Source: Rufibacter psychrotolerans
GTDB taxonomy: Bacteria; Bacteroidota; Bacteroidia; Cytophagales; Hymenobacteraceae
Direction: 5' to 3'
DNA: 64,000 nt
Assembly: GCF_016924645.1 (NCBI RefSeq)
Contig: NZ_JAFFJV010000001.1
Span: 186,001 to 250,000, forward strand
Made by a program: the position numbers and the translations under genes. This document shows positions 52,880-60,929 of this stretch, piece by piece (the first letter of the stretch is position 1; each line of letters opens with the position of its first letter). The notes beneath the pieces were generated by a model, which was not told the DNA's origin, did not search any database, and was given only the letters and a program-made list of their open reading frames with translations.

Positions 52880-54136
52880 TTACTTCTGGTTGAGGACCAG
52901 CTCTGTGCCGTTCACGGTTACGTTGTCCATCTTTACCCCCGGGTACTTGTTCTTCAGGGTAGGGTTCTCGGCGGTGGCTTTTACGTTGCGGAACACAATA
53001 TCCTGCACCACGTCAGACGGGTTGCCTTCCATCACGCCCAGGCTCTTGCACTGCACGTTGATGTTGTTGAACGTAATGTTTCTCACGGTGCCGAAGGGTT
53101 TCTCGGTGCTTCCGCCCATGTCAAAGAACTGCTTCCAGGGGCTAAGATTGATGAGGGTGCCGCATTTGCCGGTGATGTTCTCAATGGTGATGTTCTCAAA
53201 GGTCTGGAACGTGTCTGGGCGCATCTTCAGCCGCAGGATGGGGGCGTTGTTCTCCACCTTGCAGTTGCGCAGGGTGATTCGCTGGGCGTGAATGCTCTCG
53301 CTGCCCAGGGTGAGGGTAGAGTGGGTTTCCCCGAAGGTGCAGTTCTCAATCAGGATGTCTTCTACCGGGCCGTTTTCGGGCAGTTTGTGCGCGGTGGGGC
53401 CCTTTCCGCCCTTGATGGCGATGGCATCGTCGTTCACCGAAATGTAGCAGCCCCGGATGGTAACGTTCTTGCACACGTCCAGGTCGATGCCATCGGTGCT
53501 GGGGGCGGGCACGGGCCGGTAAGGCGACCGGATGTCGCAGTTCTCAATCAAGACGTTGTTGCACTGGTACAGGTGGGTGGTCCAGAAGCCGGCGTTGCGC
53601 ATTTTCACGTCTTTGATGGTCACGTCATTGCTGCCCCAGATAAAGATCAGGCGGGGCCGGTGCACGTCCAGGTTGGTGGCCAACTCTTTTTTCTTTTTCT
53701 GCTCCTCGCGGTACGCCCAGAACTGCTTCCAGAACTTGAGGCCGTTGCCGTTGATGGTGCCGGGCCCCGTAATGGTGAAGTTGTTGACCTGGTACGCGTT
53801 CACCAGGGCCGCATAGTAGTCCAGTTTGCGGCCTTCCATCCGGGAGGGGAGCAAGGGGTAGTGCGAAATATCATCGGAGCCTTTCAGGACCGCGCCCTCC
53901 ATAAGACGGAGGTGGGTTTTGGGTTTGAAGAACAGGGCGCCGCTTAGGAACACCCCTTTGGGGATGACAATGGTGCCGCCTCCGCTGGCGTGGGCCTTGT
54001 CAATCACTTTTTGGATGGCCTTGGTGTTGAGCCTGGTGCTGTCGGTGCCTACGCCGTGTTTGGTGATCACAAAGTCTTTGGCCTGGGCCGTGAACGCGGC
54101 CGCCGCTAAAGTGAGGGATACGAGTAATTTCTTCAT
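52880..54136 (-). CDS. GH28 polygalacturonase-family enzyme with variant active-site motifs
   Basis: The ATG at 54136 gives 418 aa with signal MKKLLVSLTLAAAAFTAQA; this fixes the start against a longer frame through the leader hairpin. The beta-helix carries the GH28 blocks in altered form: STDG in place of NTDG (D215), NDD (D236/D237), THS in place of GHG (H272 kept), and RLK in place of RIK (R302, K304). All catalytic and binding side chains are thus present. The secreted protein probably acts on a galacturonan or rhamnogalacturonan variant distinct from the substrate of the GH28 at 28386. It has its own promoter module at 54376-54332 and a 195-nt leader with a strong hairpin. Confidence 0.9.
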   Translation of the reverse strand: MKKLLVSLTLAAAAFTAQAKDFVITKHGVGTDSTRLNTKAIQKVIDKAHASGGGTIVIPKGVFLSGALFFKPKTHLRLMEGAVLKGSDDISHYPLLPSRMEGRKLDYYAALVNAYQVNNFTITGPGTINGNGLKFWKQFWAYREEQKKKKELATNLDVHRPRLIFIWGSNDVTIKDVKMRNAGFWTTHLYQCNNVLIENCDIRSPYRPVPAPSTDGIDLDVCKNVTIRGCYISVNDDAIAIKGGKGPTAHKLPENGPVEDILIENCTFGETHSTLTLGSESIHAQRITLRNCKVENNAPILRLKMRPDTFQTFENITIENITGKCGTLINLSPWKQFFDMGGSTEKPFGTVRNITFNNINVQCKSLGVMEGNPSDVVQDIVFRNVKATAENPTLKNKYPGVKMDNVTVNGTELVLNQK

Positions 54137-54221
54137 ACTTTCAGGATTGGCCTTATAGAATTTGGGTTGGGGCACGTTCACTTCGCTCGCCAGGCGTGGC
54201 TTCTGTACGGGGCAAACTCCC

Positions 54222-54270
54222 GCCGCCAGGCCCATCTAACAAGTTCGCTTTGTAAGATGGGCTTGGCGGC
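54222..54270. repeat. Long hairpin in the 5' leader of the leftward GH28 gene
   Basis: Arms 54222-54243 and 54248-54270 pair over about 21 bp with one mismatch and one bulge, around a 4-nt loop (TTCG on the plus strand). The hairpin lies between the -7 element (54339) and the start codon (54136), so it would be part of the mRNA leader. It may be a dispersed palindromic element or a stabilising or regulatory structure. Confidence 0.75.
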
Positions 54271-54331
54271 AACAGGGTCGCAAACGCGAAAAAGCACAAA
54301 GCGACTGAGCAAGCAAAACGGTACTTCCACT

Positions 54332-54376
54332 TAAAGGAACCCATTGGTATGGTAATTTCTATCCTGCTATGTCCTG
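54332..54376 (-). promoter_or_regulatory. Direct-repeat promoter module (leftward GH28)
   Basis: Read leftward: CAGGACA (54376-54370), CAGGATA (54366-54360), 20 nt, then TTCCTTTA (54339-54332), one base off the -7 consensus. It points toward the GH28 start at 54136. Confidence 0.72.
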
Positions 54377-54432
54377 CTTAACAGAATGGCTCCCTTCACT
54401 GGCATCCAAAGCAGTGGCGAAGCTGGATGTTC

Positions 54433-57400
54433 CTAGAAGGAAGAACCCGCTTTCAGGAGCAGGAGCCAGTGGTCGTGGGTGGGCTTGGGTAACTTGGTTC
54501 CTTTCCTGAGCCTGGCCGGAACAGCGGCAGGTTGGGTTTCGCCGGTCTGCGGGTTGAACCAAAGACCTGTGTACCTGTTTTTGGGCAGTTTTTGGCTAAA
54601 CAGGATCTCAGGACCAGCCAAGGACGAAAGGAGCATTGTGCCCTGGTGCTGGTCGGCCAGGAGCCAGTTCTGGGCTCCGTGGGCCAATACGCCGTCCTGG
54701 GGTTGCATCTGCATGAGGGTTTCAGCCAGGTGCTGCTGCACAAACAGATCCAGTGGGTGGCGGTCTACTGTTCTGCCTTGCCCGTGGCCGGCGGTGGGGT
54801 TGCGCAGGAGTACCTGGGCCCCGCCGGCCATGAGGGCGGGCACCGGTCCCGCCCCGCTGTGCCAGGCGACAATGGCCTTGTCTGGGTACTGGGCGTGGTA
54901 TTCCCGCACCTGGCGGTAGACCTGCTCTGGGGTAGTGGGGTCGCCGAACTCCTTGGGGTGCATCTCCCGGAAGGCCCGGTTCTTGCCGCCCTCGGGGGCC
55001 CAGAGGGTACCGTCGGGCAGGTAGTGCCAGTAGCGCATGTCAATGACGGCCACCTGGCGGGCCAGCTCCGGGTCGGCCAGGATGGCATCGGTGACCCCTT
55101 TGCTGGTATCCAGCACCAGCCGCACCTGGCGGTTGTTCTTCCGCTCCCATTCGGCCACTGTTTCCTGAAAAAACCGCTGAAACGCCACCGGCCCCGAGTA
55201 CTGGAAACTCAGCCCGAAGATGATGTTCTGGAAAGCACCCAGCTGGTCCAGCACGTGGAAGATGTACGCCCGGTGCAGTTCGCGCAGTTGGGGGTTGGTT
55301 ACGTCGTAAAACTGGTTGGCCACGTGAATCCGGTTGCGGGGTTCCAGCGGGGGCGGCTCAGGCAGGCCGGTCTGGTTGAGGTTGTTGACCGGTCGCCACG
55401 GAAAGTCTACCCAGTGCGAGGCCGTTTCCAGCAGATTGTGGTTGTTGTAGAGGTGGTGGTACAGCACTAAGCCTTCCTGGTCGCTGAGGCGGGCGAACTC
55501 CCGCGTGCGGGCAAAGTACCAGGGGTTGTAGGTGCGTACGTCGTACAGGCTCAACCCGTCCCAGGCTTTGCCCTGCCCGCTGCGGGCCCACGGAAGTTCA
55601 TAGAACGCCGCCCATACGTTGGCATCGGGCCGCTCCACAATGGAATGGTCGTCGCGGCGGCGGTCATACCAGATGGCGGGCCCGCTCTGGTAGAAGGGAG
55701 TGCCCTGCGCCACCACCCGTTTGGCCAGGGCGGGCAAGTCCTCGGTCAATCCCGGGCCCACCCGGCCCGGTACGTAGCGCGTAATGCTCAGGCCGGCATC
55801 CAGGGCATTTTCGGGCGAGGTTTGCCCCAGCCACCAGGCATCGTTCACCGCGCCTCCCCAAAGGGTTTTGGTTCCTACCACAAAGCGGCCGTTCACGATC
55901 TGGAGCGGGGCTGCGGCTTTGGCTTGCTCTGCGGGTTCAGAAACCGCAGGAAGGTCTTGGGTTGTGAATTCTTTCAGGAAGGTTTCAGGAGTCGCGGCGT
56001 CCGCAGGCTCCCGGATCTGGACCAGGGCCGCCGCTTTTGGTCCCAGCCTTGCGGCCAGTTGCCGGCTGTAAAGCGGGGCAGGGGAGGTGACGGCCACCAC
56101 CGGGGCATCGGGCGCACCCTGGGTCAGGATATCCTGGGCCGTGCAGTTCCAGACCACGGAGTTGGCCACGGTCCAGCCGCCGGCCTGGGCGCGGGCCAGG
56201 TCATACGTGAGCCGCAAGCCGGCGCCTTCCACCCGCACGTTCTCGTAGAGCACCCCGGAGGCCCAGCTTTCAAAGGACCCGCTCGGCCCCAGGGCGTTGG
56301 TGGCGGTACAATTCAGGAAGACGTTGGGGCCGGCCGCGGTAAACCCGATGGCGAAATCATTGAAGCCCGCGTTGGCGGTGCAGCGCTGCACCAGCACCTG
56401 CTGGCCCTCCACCAGGAAGCTGTGCCGACGGTAGCCGCCCACCTCAGACACCGGTTGCTCAGAGCGGCAGTCTTCTACCGTGATCCGGCGGCCCCGGGGC
56501 CCCACCCGCACTGCCGAGGAGACAAACCGGCGGGCCGTAATGCCCCGCACCCAGGCATCCTGCACCTGGTCCAGGCTGATGGCAAACCAGGCGTGTTCTT
56601 CGTCCTTGGGGTTTTGGGCAGAGAATTCACTTTCCAGCACCAGATTTTCTATGCCTATGCGCTGCAGGGGGGCATGGGCCGTGATCTTTGCCACGGTGCC
56701 CGCGCCAAACCGGGGCTCCAGGGCGGTGGTGATGGGGGCGTCAACGGTAATCTGGCGGGTGGCGGGGTCAATAGTTTCAATGGTGCGGTCCCATACCAGG
56801 TTGCGGGAGCCGGCGGGCCAATGGAACTGGAGGTCGGCAAAGGTGCCTTTGAGGGTATCCATGCCCAGGGACGTTATCCAGGCCTTGGTGCTGGGGCGGG
56901 TGATGATGACGCGGTCGCCGGGGCGCAGCCCTTGCAGGTGCTCTAGGGGAAAGGTGCGGCTTCCGGCAGGCACGGTTTTGTCTAAAATGTTCACCGCGGT
57001 ACCCGGTTCGGGTGCCTGCGGATGGCCTACCTGTAGTAAGCTGCGCCGGTCTTGCCCGGTGGCCACCAGCGTGGTGGCTTGGTTGCCGCTTCCCCGCAGG
57101 ACCACGCCGTCTGCCCGGAGCAAAAGCTGCCCCGAGACCAGAAACCTGCCTGCCGCAAGTTGCAGCGCTCCCCTGAATCCATTGGGCTGGACGGGCAAAC
57201 GGGCAACCTGGTCCAGCGCAGCCTGCAGCAGGCGGGTGTCATCGTGCCCGGTGGGCCGAACTTGCAGGACCGCGGGTACCGCCGGCAGCGGAACGCCTCC
57301 GCCCCCGTACCCCGCGTGCGAAAAGTCAATGGCCGGAAGGGCTGGTGGCGAGCTGGGCTGCGCCTGTAATGGGGAAATAAACCCTTCGGCCGCAAGTACC

Positions 57401-57483
57401 ATCGTCAGGACCAGAAAAGACAAGGCCCGCAGCAGCGGTGTAGAAAGGGCGAAACAAGGGAGGGGAGCGAACATTGCTTTCAT
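54433..57483 (-). CDS. DUF6298-like fusion: right-handed beta-helix plus glycosidase-like domain
   Basis: The ATG at 57483 gives 1016 aa with a signal (ALSFLVLTMVLAAEGFISPLQAQ). Residues ~45-500 look like a pectin-lyase-type beta-helix: TRLLQAALDQVARLP, ADGVVLRGSGNQATTLVATG, IGIENLVLESEF, VLVQRCTANAGFNDFAIGF. After a linker of ~50 residues rich in Ala, Pro and Glu, residues ~560-1000 form a second domain (WGGAVNDAWWLGQTSPENA, VLYHHLYNNHNLLE, FGLSFQYSGPVAFQRFFQETVAEW, AVIDMRYWHYLPDG), which resembles a TIM-barrel glycosidase core. I match the whole to the DUF6298 type from memory. Substrate unknown. It lies 122 nt after a GH43-like gene without its own promoter module, so the two are co-transcribed. 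Confidence 0.7.
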   Translation of the reverse strand: MKAMFAPLPCFALSTPLLRALSFLVLTMVLAAEGFISPLQAQPSSPPALPAIDFSHAGYGGGGVPLPAVPAVLQVRPTGHDDTRLLQAALDQVARLPVQPNGFRGALQLAAGRFLVSGQLLLRADGVVLRGSGNQATTLVATGQDRRSLLQVGHPQAPEPGTAVNILDKTVPAGSRTFPLEHLQGLRPGDRVIITRPSTKAWITSLGMDTLKGTFADLQFHWPAGSRNLVWDRTIETIDPATRQITVDAPITTALEPRFGAGTVAKITAHAPLQRIGIENLVLESEFSAQNPKDEEHAWFAISLDQVQDAWVRGITARRFVSSAVRVGPRGRRITVEDCRSEQPVSEVGGYRRHSFLVEGQQVLVQRCTANAGFNDFAIGFTAAGPNVFLNCTATNALGPSGSFESWASGVLYENVRVEGAGLRLTYDLARAQAGGWTVANSVVWNCTAQDILTQGAPDAPVVAVTSPAPLYSRQLAARLGPKAAALVQIREPADAATPETFLKEFTTQDLPAVSEPAEQAKAAAPLQIVNGRFVVGTKTLWGGAVNDAWWLGQTSPENALDAGLSITRYVPGRVGPGLTEDLPALAKRVVAQGTPFYQSGPAIWYDRRRDDHSIVERPDANVWAAFYELPWARSGQGKAWDGLSLYDVRTYNPWYFARTREFARLSDQEGLVLYHHLYNNHNLLETASHWVDFPWRPVNNLNQTGLPEPPPLEPRNRIHVANQFYDVTNPQLRELHRAYIFHVLDQLGAFQNIIFGLSFQYSGPVAFQRFFQETVAEWERKNNRQVRLVLDTSKGVTDAILADPELARQVAVIDMRYWHYLPDGTLWAPEGGKNRAFREMHPKEFGDPTTPEQVYRQVREYHAQYPDKAIVAWHSGAGPVPALMAGGAQVLLRNPTAGHGQGRTVDRHPLDLFVQQHLAETLMQMQPQDGVLAHGAQNWLLADQHQGTMLLSSLAGPEILFSQKLPKNRYTGLWFNPQTGETQPAAVPARLRKGTKLPKPTHDHWLLLLKAGSSF

Positions 57484-57520
57484 GGGTTGAGGCAAGTGAA
57501 CCGTAAAACGGGGCTTGCTG

Positions 57521-57555
57521 CTTTTGGGCCTTTTTCTGAAAAACAGGCTAAAATC
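57521..57555. repeat. Palindrome of the scattered family
   Basis: A core CCTTTTTCTGAAAAACAGG is flanked by CTTTTGGG and CTAAAATC. It lies in the 122-nt gap between two co-oriented leftward genes. Confidence 0.55.
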
Positions 57556-57604
57556 AGCCAGCAGGGTGTTTTTATTTTAAGGGGCGCAGGACAGCCCACT
57601 TCAG

Positions 57605-58651
57605 TTAGCGTTTCAGCCGTTTGGCGGAAAGGGATTTGCCCGTGGGCAAGGTGATGTACACAGGCTGGTCCCGGTCACAGGTGAGTTTGCCGTTGTGGTA
57701 GACCAGTTCGGTGACCTGGATGACGCTTCGCTTTGCCGCCACGGAGTGGGCCGGGGCCGGATGGGCTTTGGCCCGACCCGGGTGGGTGAAGTAGAACAAA
57801 AAGGCCCGGTCGCCGGCCACTACCACATCGGGGTGGCCGCCCATGGCCTGGTCCTCGGGACCGGTGCCCGGCTCTTCCAGCAGGCGTTCCTCCTGCGGTT
57901 GCCAGGTAAGCAGGTCCTCTGATCTGAACACCTGCAGCCCTTTCCAGGCGTCTAAAATCATCCAGTACTGGTCTTTCCACCTGAACACCTTGGGCCCTTC
58001 GCCCCGGGCCTGGAGGGCTTTGCCCTGGTCCTGCCAGTGGAAGAGGTCTGGGCTGTCGACGTAATAAATGGATTTGCCGTCGCGCTCGTTGTTGTACCAC
58101 AGGCGCCAGGTGCCGTTGGGCAGCCGGTACACGCTGGCGTCAATCACTTTGTCGGTGACCAGGGGCAGGGTAGAGCGGTATTCCCAGTTGAAACCGTCGG
58201 GGCTGGTGAGGTGCACAATGTGGCGCGGGTGTTTCCAGTCGGGGAACGTGCCGGGCACGTAGGTGAGGTACATGTGGTAGAGGCCCTGGTGTTCTATCAC
58301 CTCGGGAGCCCAGTGCGTGTAGCCGGGGTGCGGGCGGTAGTTGATGTTGGCGGTGTCGCGGTAGGTCCAGGTGGTGCCACCGTCCACCGACTGGGCGATG
58401 CCGATGCGGGTGCCGTGCACCCAGGTCACGCCCTCGGCCTGGGCATGGGTGGCCCGGCGGTTGGTGTAGAACATCAGCCACTTCTTTTCTTTCTGGTGAT
58501 AGATCACCACCGGGTCGGCGGCCCCATCGAAAACTGGATCAGCGTACAGGGGCTTGGGCGCCGGCTTCTGGCTCAGGGCAGGCGGCGCGCAACCGGCCAG
58601 GCTCAGCAAAAAGAGCAGGAGCAGGCCGCCGTTCCCCAGGCCGGAGGCCAT
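57605..58651 (-). CDS. GH43-like five-bladed beta-propeller glycosidase (lipoprotein)
   Basis: The ATG at 58651 gives 348 aa with signal and lipobox SLAGC near residue 21; a TTG further up would place the signal deep inside the protein. Propeller blades show the usual pattern: YADPVFDGAADPVVIYHQKEKKWLMFYTNR (catalytic Asp candidates), HWAPEVIEHQGLYHMYLTYV, KVIDASVYRLPNGTWRLWYNNE, GEGPKVFRWKDQYWMILDAW, GGHPDVVVAGDRAFLFYFTHPG. The second and third blades carry the acidic residues expected in GH43-type sites. It probably removes arabinose, galactose or a related residue from pectic side chains. First gene of a leftward operon. Confidence 0.78.
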   Translation of the reverse strand: MASGLGNGGLLLLFLLSLAGCAPPALSQKPAPKPLYADPVFDGAADPVVIYHQKEKKWLMFYTNRRATHAQAEGVTWVHGTRIGIAQSVDGGTTWTYRDTANINYRPHPGYTHWAPEVIEHQGLYHMYLTYVPGTFPDWKHPRHIVHLTSPDGFNWEYRSTLPLVTDKVIDASVYRLPNGTWRLWYNNERDGKSIYYVDSPDLFHWQDQGKALQARGEGPKVFRWKDQYWMILDAWKGLQVFRSEDLLTWQPQEERLLEEPGTGPEDQAMGGHPDVVVAGDRAFLFYFTHPGRAKAHPAPAHSVAAKRSVIQVTELVYHNGKLTCDRDQPVYITLPTGKSLSAKRLKR

Positions 58652-58744
58652 CGTCCGCGGCAGCAAATGTATCCTTGCGGAAGTCACGTTAATCAAGGCG
58701 AAATCTGTTGGTTAGATGGTATGGGCTTTCTGGGCCTATTTTCC

Positions 58745-58789
58745 TAAAAGTAGCCCGAAAACGGCTCGGGGCTATCCTGTGCTATCCTG
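58745..58789 (-). promoter_or_regulatory. Direct-repeat promoter module (leftward GH43-like/DUF6298 operon)
   Basis: Read leftward: CAGGATA (58789-58783), CAGGATA (58779-58773), both perfect, 20 nt, then TACTTTTA (58752-58745). It lies 93 nt before the start at 58651. Confidence 0.78.
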
Positions 58790-59013
58790 TGGAAGCCGTT
58801 ACTCTCTTGCTAAGCCGGGCTGTTTTTGTACTGGATGGAAAGGGACGCAATCGGCTTAAATTTTCCCATACCCAGGATTGGCGTTTCCGGGGCTTTTTCC
58901 AGGGAATGGCGCAAAACCGTAGCGCTGACCCGATTCCTTCGGCCTGCCTTCGCAGTCATCCAAAGAACCATTAAGCAGCGCTTTTTATAGAATTTGCCAC
59001 CCCTTCAACCTTA

Positions 59014-59058
59014 CCCTACACCACAGGATACTTTTGGCCCGCCCAGCGAATAGCTTTG
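59014..59058 (+). promoter_or_regulatory. Direct-repeat promoter module with one degenerate half-site
   Basis: The proximal half-site CAGGATA (59024-59030) is perfect, followed by 20 nt and a perfect -7 element TAGCTTTG (59051-59058). The distal half (59014-59020, CCCTACA) matches poorly. It lies 74 nt before the esterase start. Confidence 0.62.
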
Positions 59059-59132
59059 CCTTACCTTGAACGCGGGCCCTTCCCGCTTTCCAACCAAAAC
59101 GTAGCGAACCACTCACCCAAAAAGGCTTAGAC

Positions 59133-60695
59133 ATGAAGCATAACCCGCGCGTAACCAGAGTATCCGTTTTCCTGCTGCTGCTTCTGTGTGCAAGCAGCCA
59201 GCTGTGGGCCCAGGTAAAGTTGCCCGCCCTCTTCGCAGACAACATGGTGCTGCAGCAGAAATCAGACGTAGCCATCTGGGGCTGGGCAGCCCCCGGCGAG
59301 GCAGTGGAAGTTTCGGGGAGCTGGAGCCGGAAGAGCGTGAAAACCACCGCCAACGCCCAGGGGGCCTGGCAGGTAACCTTGCCCACCACCAAAGCCGGCG
59401 GACCGTACACGCTCACTTTCAAAGGCAGCACCACCCTTGAACTCAGGAACGTGCTGCTGGGCGAAGTCTGGCTTTGCTCTGGCCAGAGCAATATGTTTTT
59501 CCCGGTAGGTCCCAGCAAGACCTCTACCTGGGCCAAAGGCGTGGTGAACCACCAGCAGGAAATGGCGCAGGCCAATTTTCCGCAGATCAGGATGTTCACG
59601 GTAGAACAGCAACTCGCCGACGAGCCGCAGCCCGATGTGCGGGGCAACTGGCAGGTGTGCAGCCCCCAGACAGTGGGCGATTTCTCGGCGGTGGCCTTCT
59701 TCTTCGCCCGCGAAATTCACCAGGAAACCGGGTTGCCCGTGGGGCTGATAAGCTCCTCCTGGGGTGGCACGCCCGCCGAAAGCTGGACCCAAAAAGAGGT
59801 GCTGGAAGCCAACGCCGACTTACGGCCTATTCTGGAGCGGTACAAGCAAGCGCTCACCGCCTACCCAGCCGCCATGAAAACGTACACCGCCGAGCTGGAG
59901 AAGTGGCAGAAAGAGGCCGAAGCAGCCAAGGGAAGTGGGCAGGAACCCAAGCCCGCGCCCAAAAAGCCCACCAACCCCACCAGCAACAAAGCGCCCTCGC
60001 AGCTGTACAACGCCATGATCGCGCCGCTGGTGCCGTTCACCAGCAAGGGCGTGCTCTGGTACCAGGGCGAGTCTAACAGTGACCGGGCGTACCAGTACCG
60101 CACCCTTTTTCCGGCCATGATCGCCAACTGGCGCACGGTCTGGAAGAAAGACCTGCCGTTTTACTTTGTGCAGATTACCCCGCACCGCGGCCAGCGGCCC
60201 GAAATCAGGGAAGCCCAGCTGCTCACCATGCAGACCGTCGCCAACACCGGCATGGTCGTGACCACCGATGTTGGCGACTCTACTGACATCCACCCCAGAA
60301 ACAAGCAGGTGGTGGGCAAGCGGCTGGCTCTGTGGGCGCTGGCCAAAGACTACGGGAAGAAAAAAGTGGTGTATTCCGGGCCCATCTACAAATCCTTGAC
60401 CCAGGAGGGAGACCGCATCAGGCTGACATTTGACCATGTGGGCGGCGGGCTGGTGGCCAAAGACGGGCCCCTGGCCGAGTTCACCATAGCGGGCGCTGAC
60501 CAGAAATTCATGCCGGCGCAGGCCCGCATAGAAGGCAATACCGTGGTGGTGTGGAGCGATGGGGTGAAGAACCCCGTGGCGGTGAGGTTCGCTTGGAAGA
60601 AGGTGCCCCTTCCCAACCTGTTCAACCAGGCCGGCCTGCCCGCTTCCCCCTTCCGCACCGATACCTGGCCCGCCGATACCTATGGGAAACTTTAG
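59133..60695 (+). CDS. SGNH-type carbohydrate acetylesterase (sialate O-acetylesterase family)
   Basis: A 520-aa secreted protein, signal ending LWAQ. An N-terminal beta-domain (VKLPALFADNMVLQQKSDVAIWGWAAPGEAVEVSGSW) precedes the SGNH core: GEVWLCSGQSNM with nucleophile S119, ISSSWGGTPAESWT, NAMIAPLVPFTSKGVLWYQGESN, and the Asp-His pair in DSTDIHP (D385, H387). A Lys/Pro-rich insert (PKPAPKKPTNPTSNK, ~275) splits the core. The family is named for sialate O-acetylesterase, but in pectin loci such enzymes deacetylate rhamnogalacturonan or galacturonan, the likelier role here. Confidence 0.88.
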   Translation: MKHNPRVTRVSVFLLLLLCASSQLWAQVKLPALFADNMVLQQKSDVAIWGWAAPGEAVEVSGSWSRKSVKTTANAQGAWQVTLPTTKAGGPYTLTFKGSTTLELRNVLLGEVWLCSGQSNMFFPVGPSKTSTWAKGVVNHQQEMAQANFPQIRMFTVEQQLADEPQPDVRGNWQVCSPQTVGDFSAVAFFFAREIHQETGLPVGLISSSWGGTPAESWTQKEVLEANADLRPILERYKQALTAYPAAMKTYTAELEKWQKEAEAAKGSGQEPKPAPKKPTNPTSNKAPSQLYNAMIAPLVPFTSKGVLWYQGESNSDRAYQYRTLFPAMIANWRTVWKKDLPFYFVQITPHRGQRPEIREAQLLTMQTVANTGMVVTTDVGDSTDIHPRNKQVVGKRLALWALAKDYGKKKVVYSGPIYKSLTQEGDRIRLTFDHVGGGLVAKDGPLAEFTIAGADQKFMPAQARIEGNTVVVWSDGVKNPVAVRFAWKKVPLPNLFNQAGLPASPFRTDTWPADTYGKL

Positions 60696-60827
60696 AAATC
60701 AAGAGAAATGCCTGCTTTCGCCGGAAAGTTACTTCTCATCCTTGTCCGCTTAGTTGGTTTAACGAAAGCCGGTAAGTGTGCCGTTTTACTTCTAAAATAT
60801 CGCTGAATAAAAGCGCCGTTTAGATAA

Positions 60828-60887
60828 AAAAGCCTCCCTGTTTCCGGGCCGTTTACAACAAAACGGCCCGGAAACAGGGAGGCTTTT
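60828..60887. terminator. Bidirectional terminator between convergent genes
   Basis: A perfect 27-bp stem (60828-60854 with 60861-60887) with loop ACAACA and A/T runs on both outer sides. It serves the esterase on the plus strand and the DUF4861-like gene on the minus strand, which stops 43 nt away. Confidence 0.95.
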
Positions 60888-60929
60888 GGGTAGCAGGAAA
60901 CGTCCGCTGGCGGAAAATTTCCTGCTGGG

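Larger units (their letters stand above)
58652..59132. other. Divergent promoter region
   Basis: It holds a leftward direct-repeat module (58789-58745) and a rightward one (59014-59058), a palindrome at 58726-58762 and a half copy near 58886-58917. No gene is seen. Confidence 0.65.

Noticed and set aside
54532..55470. Long plus-strand frames over the DUF6298-like gene (also 55645-56946 and 56480-57490)
   Set aside because: The minus strand gives one continuous 1016-aa protein with a signal peptide and domain structure; the plus frames are short antisense pieces.
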